Shown here: in pieces, positions 61,101 to 64,000 of the stretch
Numbering within the stretch: position 1 is the stretch's first letter
Layout: each line of letters opens with the position of its first letter
Source of the DNA: Scortum barcoo
Taxonomy: Eukaryota; Chordata; Actinopteri; Centrarchiformes; Terapontidae
Assembly: GCA_023238725.1 (NCBI GenBank)
Contig: CM041538.1
Span: 3,540,380-3,604,379, forward strand
Reading direction: 5' to 3'
DNA: 64,000 bases
Notes under the pieces: generated by a model
What the model was told of the DNA's origin: nothing
Database searches by the model: none
What the model saw: the letters and a program-made list of their open reading frames with translations, nothing else
Position numbers and translations under genes: made by a program

Positions 61101-61845
61101 TTGAAGAGCACCGCTGTTCTTCTACTACTTCCTGTTATTGCTGATGCTGGACTTCCCGCTCCCCTTCTCATCGAAATGACGACCTTCTCTCGTTGATCCA
61201 AAGTTGGTAAAACATGCAAACAAATTTTTTACTCGTCGTATTCTGTATTGAAACTTGTGAGAGGTTATTTAATTGTGGTTCGCTTCGTTTTTTGTGTCAT
61301 TTCTATGTCACGTGTAAGACTGTCCCTGCCAGGTGTGTGTGGAAGAAAGGCTGCTAGCAGGTAGAGCTCAAATTTAGCGCCCTTGGAAGCAGAAGGAGGT
61401 AGGAGGAGACTAAGGTATTAGTCTACTAATATATTCATTGTAAAAGTGTAAATGTAAATGGTTCATTTTATTTAAAATTAGAATGATGAAGAATTAAAGT
61501 TGCACCAGTCGAAGCTCTCTGTATCTTGTGTGGTTAATTCAAGTGGCAGCTACAAATAGTGCTGTGCCCCAAGTGAGACACGCTTCATCATCCTGCTCAC
61601 GAGCCGGTGCTCAGCTGAAGTTTGGTTCATACGTACAGAGTTCACTCACCTCCAGCAAGAGTAGGCGTCCTCATCTCTCCATCCAACTTTTTGTCTAACT
61701 GTAGGCTTTACCCTCAGTTTCTTTGCCTTTTCTTGGCACATTTCAGCATCAGCAAGCAAGACATACTGTTTTTGTTCCAATTCTGTTTTGGTACAGTCAC
61801 AAGGATTTGTGTTCTTGAATTTTCCTTTCTATTTCCTCAGTCCCA
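58151..61845. other. Intergenic region, nothing recognised
   Basis: About 3.7 kb with short ORFs only. The part 61300-61600, with 'aattaaagttgcaccagtcg', hints at an old LTR but I cannot define its ends. Confidence 0.4.
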
Positions 61846-62091
61846 CATCCAGGACGTAGTCAAACATCACACCCCAGTCTGTCCACTCCGCTCAGCTACT
61901 CCCTCATTACAAGCGGGGCACAGCAACCGTTCAAGAAAGTCACAGCTTTTTCTTTTCATGGCTCCATACTGGTGGAACAAGCTCCACACTGTGAGCAGAA
62001 ACCCTTTACATTTTCCTTTGCAGACTGAAAACACATCTGTTCAGACTGTACCTTGACCCATGAAAATTAAAAGACTTAATAAACAAACCCT

Positions 62092-62096
62092 CTCTA
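62092..62096. repeat. 5-bp target-site duplication, left copy (LTR)
   Basis: CTCTA before the LTR, identical to 62597-62601. Confidence 0.85.
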
Positions 62097-62596
62097 TGTC
62101 ATGGTTCTGCCTGTTTGTCCCTTGTGTTTCCCTGTCCTTGTATTTTTGTTATCCTGTTTGTCTCCCTCAGCGTGTTCTTAGTTCTTGTTCTTTGTCCTTG
62201 TGTTTGTCTGTTTTCAATCTAGCCATGCACACTTCCTGTTTTTTTTTTTGTATTCTGGCCTCTGCTCACTTATTAAGCACTTTACTTCCTGCCCTTTTGT
62301 GTTTCCCTCCCATTTTGATTACCTGCTCCACCCCAATTAGTTTCACCTGTTTCCTCATTTGTCTCCTCACCTGTTTCCACTTCCTCATCACCCACTGTAT
62401 ATATACCAGCCCCCTTCCTTTCTTCAGTGTCTGATTGTTAGTGTCATTTCCTAAGTCTGTACCTGCCCACTCGTCTACCTGCAACCAGGTACTGGTCTGT
62501 ACCTGCCTGCTATCCACCCATATAATAAAGCCTTCAGCATCTGCTCTGCTGCCGCCTTGTTCTGCAATTGGGTCCTACCTCGCCTCACACGTGACA
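62097..62596 (+). mobile_element. Solo LTR of an LTR retrotransposon (Gypsy-like)
   Basis: Exactly 500 bp from TGTCATGGTTC to CACACGTGACA, with TGTCA/TGACA inverted ends and a perfect CTCTA duplication on both sides. Inside: a TATA-like 'gtatatataccagcc' (about 62397) and an AATAAAG poly(A) signal (about 62524), the U3-R-U5 layout. No internal coding region is present, so this is the product of LTR-LTR recombination. The Gypsy assignment rests on the terminal sequence style only. Confidence 0.85.
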
Positions 62597-62601
62597 CTCT
62601 A
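62597..62601. repeat. 5-bp target-site duplication, right copy (LTR)
   Basis: CTCTA immediately after the LTR. Confidence 0.85.
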
Positions 62602-62849
62602 TCTCTTATTTTTTTCTAAATGTAGCACTGATGGAGCATTATAAAGTAGTGTAGCTTATTCCATGAAGCTGATGTACTTGGTAACTTGGTACTTGTGTCC
62701 ACATGGTGGAATGCACTCACCTTGCATAAAATGACGTCCTATGTGCTACGGTGAGCGTATTTCGCGTATTTCGTCATTTCCTCCTTGCATTCCTTGCACT
62801 AGAGCTGTGTGAATAGTCTTGAGACTCCAGAGCGTAATTCTCTTAAATA

Positions 62850-63480
62850 GCCAACCGAGCCAACCGAGTGCAGGGTTAGCATCAGCTAGCACTCCCCGGG
62901 CAGACCCCAAGCAGCCGGGCGGCTGGGTAACTGTTCGAAGGAGGCATAGCTCAAAAAAGATGTCCACCACGGTTCACCACAGTTTACCACCAAGCACTTC
63001 ACGTGTCTAATAAATTCTCCTCCTCCTCAGCGACACACCCGCTGACAAACCAACTCTGGTCACTGGCAGCTCCATAGTCCGAAACGTGAAGTTAGCAAAC
63101 ACCGGGGAACATAGAATCAAATGCATCCCTGGGGCCAAAGTGGCGACATTGAGTCAAATTTAAAACTGCTGGCAAAAGATAAGCGTAAATATGGTAAAAT
63201 TGTAATTCAATTCATGTCGGCATTAATGACGCCCGATTACGCCAATCAGAAGTCACCAGAATTAATGTGGAGTTGGTGTGTAAGTTTGCAAAAATGATGT
63301 CGGACTCCGTAGTTTTCTCTGGACTCCTTCCTAATCTGACCAGTGACGACATGTATAGCCGCATGTCGTCATTCCACCGGTGGTTAACGAGGTGGTGTCT
63401 GGCAAATGGCGTGGGCTTTATTTATAACTGGCAGCCTTTTTGGGGGAGATCTGGCCTGATTAAAAAAACCTGACAATTGA
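62850..63480 (+). pseudogene. LINE ORF1 with SGNH/esterase-like domain (decayed)
   Basis: Across three frames the plus strand reads ADPKQPGGWVTVRRRHSSKK (62900-62960), DTPADKPTLVTGSSIVRNVK (block I, GSS in place of GDS), a stop after KVATLSQI, then LLAKDKRKYGKIVI, HVGINDARLRQ (the GxND block) and VVFSGLLPNLTSDD to NWQPFWGRSGLIKK. An esterase domain of this kind is known in ORF1 of CR1/L2-type LINEs. Frame breaks lie near 63010, 63160 and 63215. Not a host gene. Confidence 0.7.
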
Positions 63481-63519
63481 CAGTTTTATTCCAATTGGCC
63501 TTCCCGAATTATCCTCGTT

Positions 63520-63720
63520 AGTTTTTCATCATCGAAAGCAACAACTTGTCTCCTAGACCCCATCCCAACTATGCTGCTTAAGGAAGTTTTCCCATTTATT
63601 GGCACATCCCTGCTACATATTATTAATCTGAGGAGAGCAACACCCTGCTGTACAAATGAATGACCCCGAGGAAGATCATCCCATCCCATAGATCTAGGAT
63701 GGAAGAGCATCATTTGCCAG
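63520..63720 (+). pseudogene. LINE ORF2 (reverse transcriptase) fragment
   Basis: SSKATTCLLDPIPTMLLKEV then FPFIGTSLLHIIN is the start of the fingers/palm region of LINE reverse transcriptases. It follows the ORF1 remnant by only about 50 bases, so the intervening ORF2 5' part (endonuclease) has been deleted. Degenerate beyond 63610. Confidence 0.6.
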
Positions 63721-64000
63721 AATCGCTTTACAGATTAAGTTACCACCAGTCCTAACAATTCATTCACATTTCATTTGGTCTTCTTTATCCCCTACAAATA
63801 CAAATGTAACAATATGTTTGTATTGTTCCAACAATTACATAGCCCACCCGTGATGAGAGACAGAATGGGGGGAAAGAATCCAGGAAATCACATTGTAGGA
63901 TTTTTAATGAATTAATTGGTAAATTCCTCAGTAAAATAAGTATTTGGTCACCTACAAACAAGCAAGATTTCTGGCTCTCACAGACCTGTAACTTCTTCTT
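63721..64000. other. Window end, nothing recognised
   Basis: AT-rich sequence without a recognisable element or exon. Confidence 0.4.

Larger units (their letters stand above)
61846..62725 (+). pseudogene. LINE polyprotein C-terminus and 3' UTR, split by a solo LTR
   Basis: From about 61846 the plus strand reads PLRSATPSLQAGHSNRSRKS then LFMAPYWWNKLHTVSRN, the usual C-terminal tail of a teleost LINE reverse transcriptase (family text ends 'YWWNKLP'). Stops and a shifted end (VQTVP) show decay. Its 3' UTR is broken at 62096 by the LTR and resumes at 62597 ('tgtagcactgatgg'). Confidence 0.55.

Noticed and set aside
1..64000. CRISPR arrays, prokaryotic operons, tRNA or rRNA genes
   Set aside because: None seen. 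The tandem repeats here are microsatellites or transposon tails; I found no cloverleaf with A/B boxes.

Overview
This is nuclear genomic DNA from a ray-finned (teleost) fish, most likely a percomorph. Vertebrate multi-exon genes with GT/AG introns, long intergenic stretches, abundant microsatellites and repeat families typical of teleost genomes all point there. I cannot name the species. I found no prokaryotic operon, CRISPR array or virus-like gene cluster.

Left side, about 0-35 kb (genic). Positions 1-1333 hold the last two exons of cpt2 (plus strand, cut by the window edge). It converges on magoh (minus strand, five exons, 2277-3742), a core exon-junction-complex gene. A compact intergenic region of 600 bp carries an NRF1-type palindrome. 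On its other side aatf reads away on the plus strand (4343-6010). All 555 codons of aatf sit in one uninterrupted exon, unlike the multi-exon mammalian gene. After about 3.4 kb of unassigned sequence comes adcyap1r1 (PAC1, the PACAP receptor) on the minus strand. Its 13 coding exons (15042-23815) give an exactly in-phase 448-residue class B GPCR. It may have a 3' UTR of about 5 kb reaching down to 9.76 kb, and a candidate CpG-rich promoter and first noncoding exon near 34.4 kb.

Right side, about 35-64 kb (gene desert). I see no host gene here. The content is mobile elements: LINE 3' ends (36.1-36.9 kb, 39.75-40.1 kb, 49.3 kb and 61.85-62.7 kb); a Tc1-like transposase relic (42.3-47.09 kb) split by a 4263-bp hAT element with a perfect 8-bp target duplication, itself split by a TG...CA insertion of about 350 bp; a 375-bp hAT-type MITE with a perfect 8-bp duplication (50.83-51.20 kb); two adjacent palindromes (54.05-54.15 kb); a 500-bp solo LTR with a perfect 5-bp duplication inside a LINE tail (62.10-62.60 kb); and a decayed LINE ORF1 with an SGNH/esterase domain (62.85-63.7 kb).

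The four host genes act separately: mitochondrial fatty-acid import, mRNA surveillance, ribosome biogenesis and transcriptional control, and neuropeptide signalling. CPT2 and MAGOH are close neighbours in human (1p32), whereas human AATF and ADCYAP1R1 lie on other chromosomes. I found no convincing undescribed system. The observations best worth a second look are the intronless aatf, the dated transposon nest, the tandem palindromes and the reduced PAC1 gene structure.
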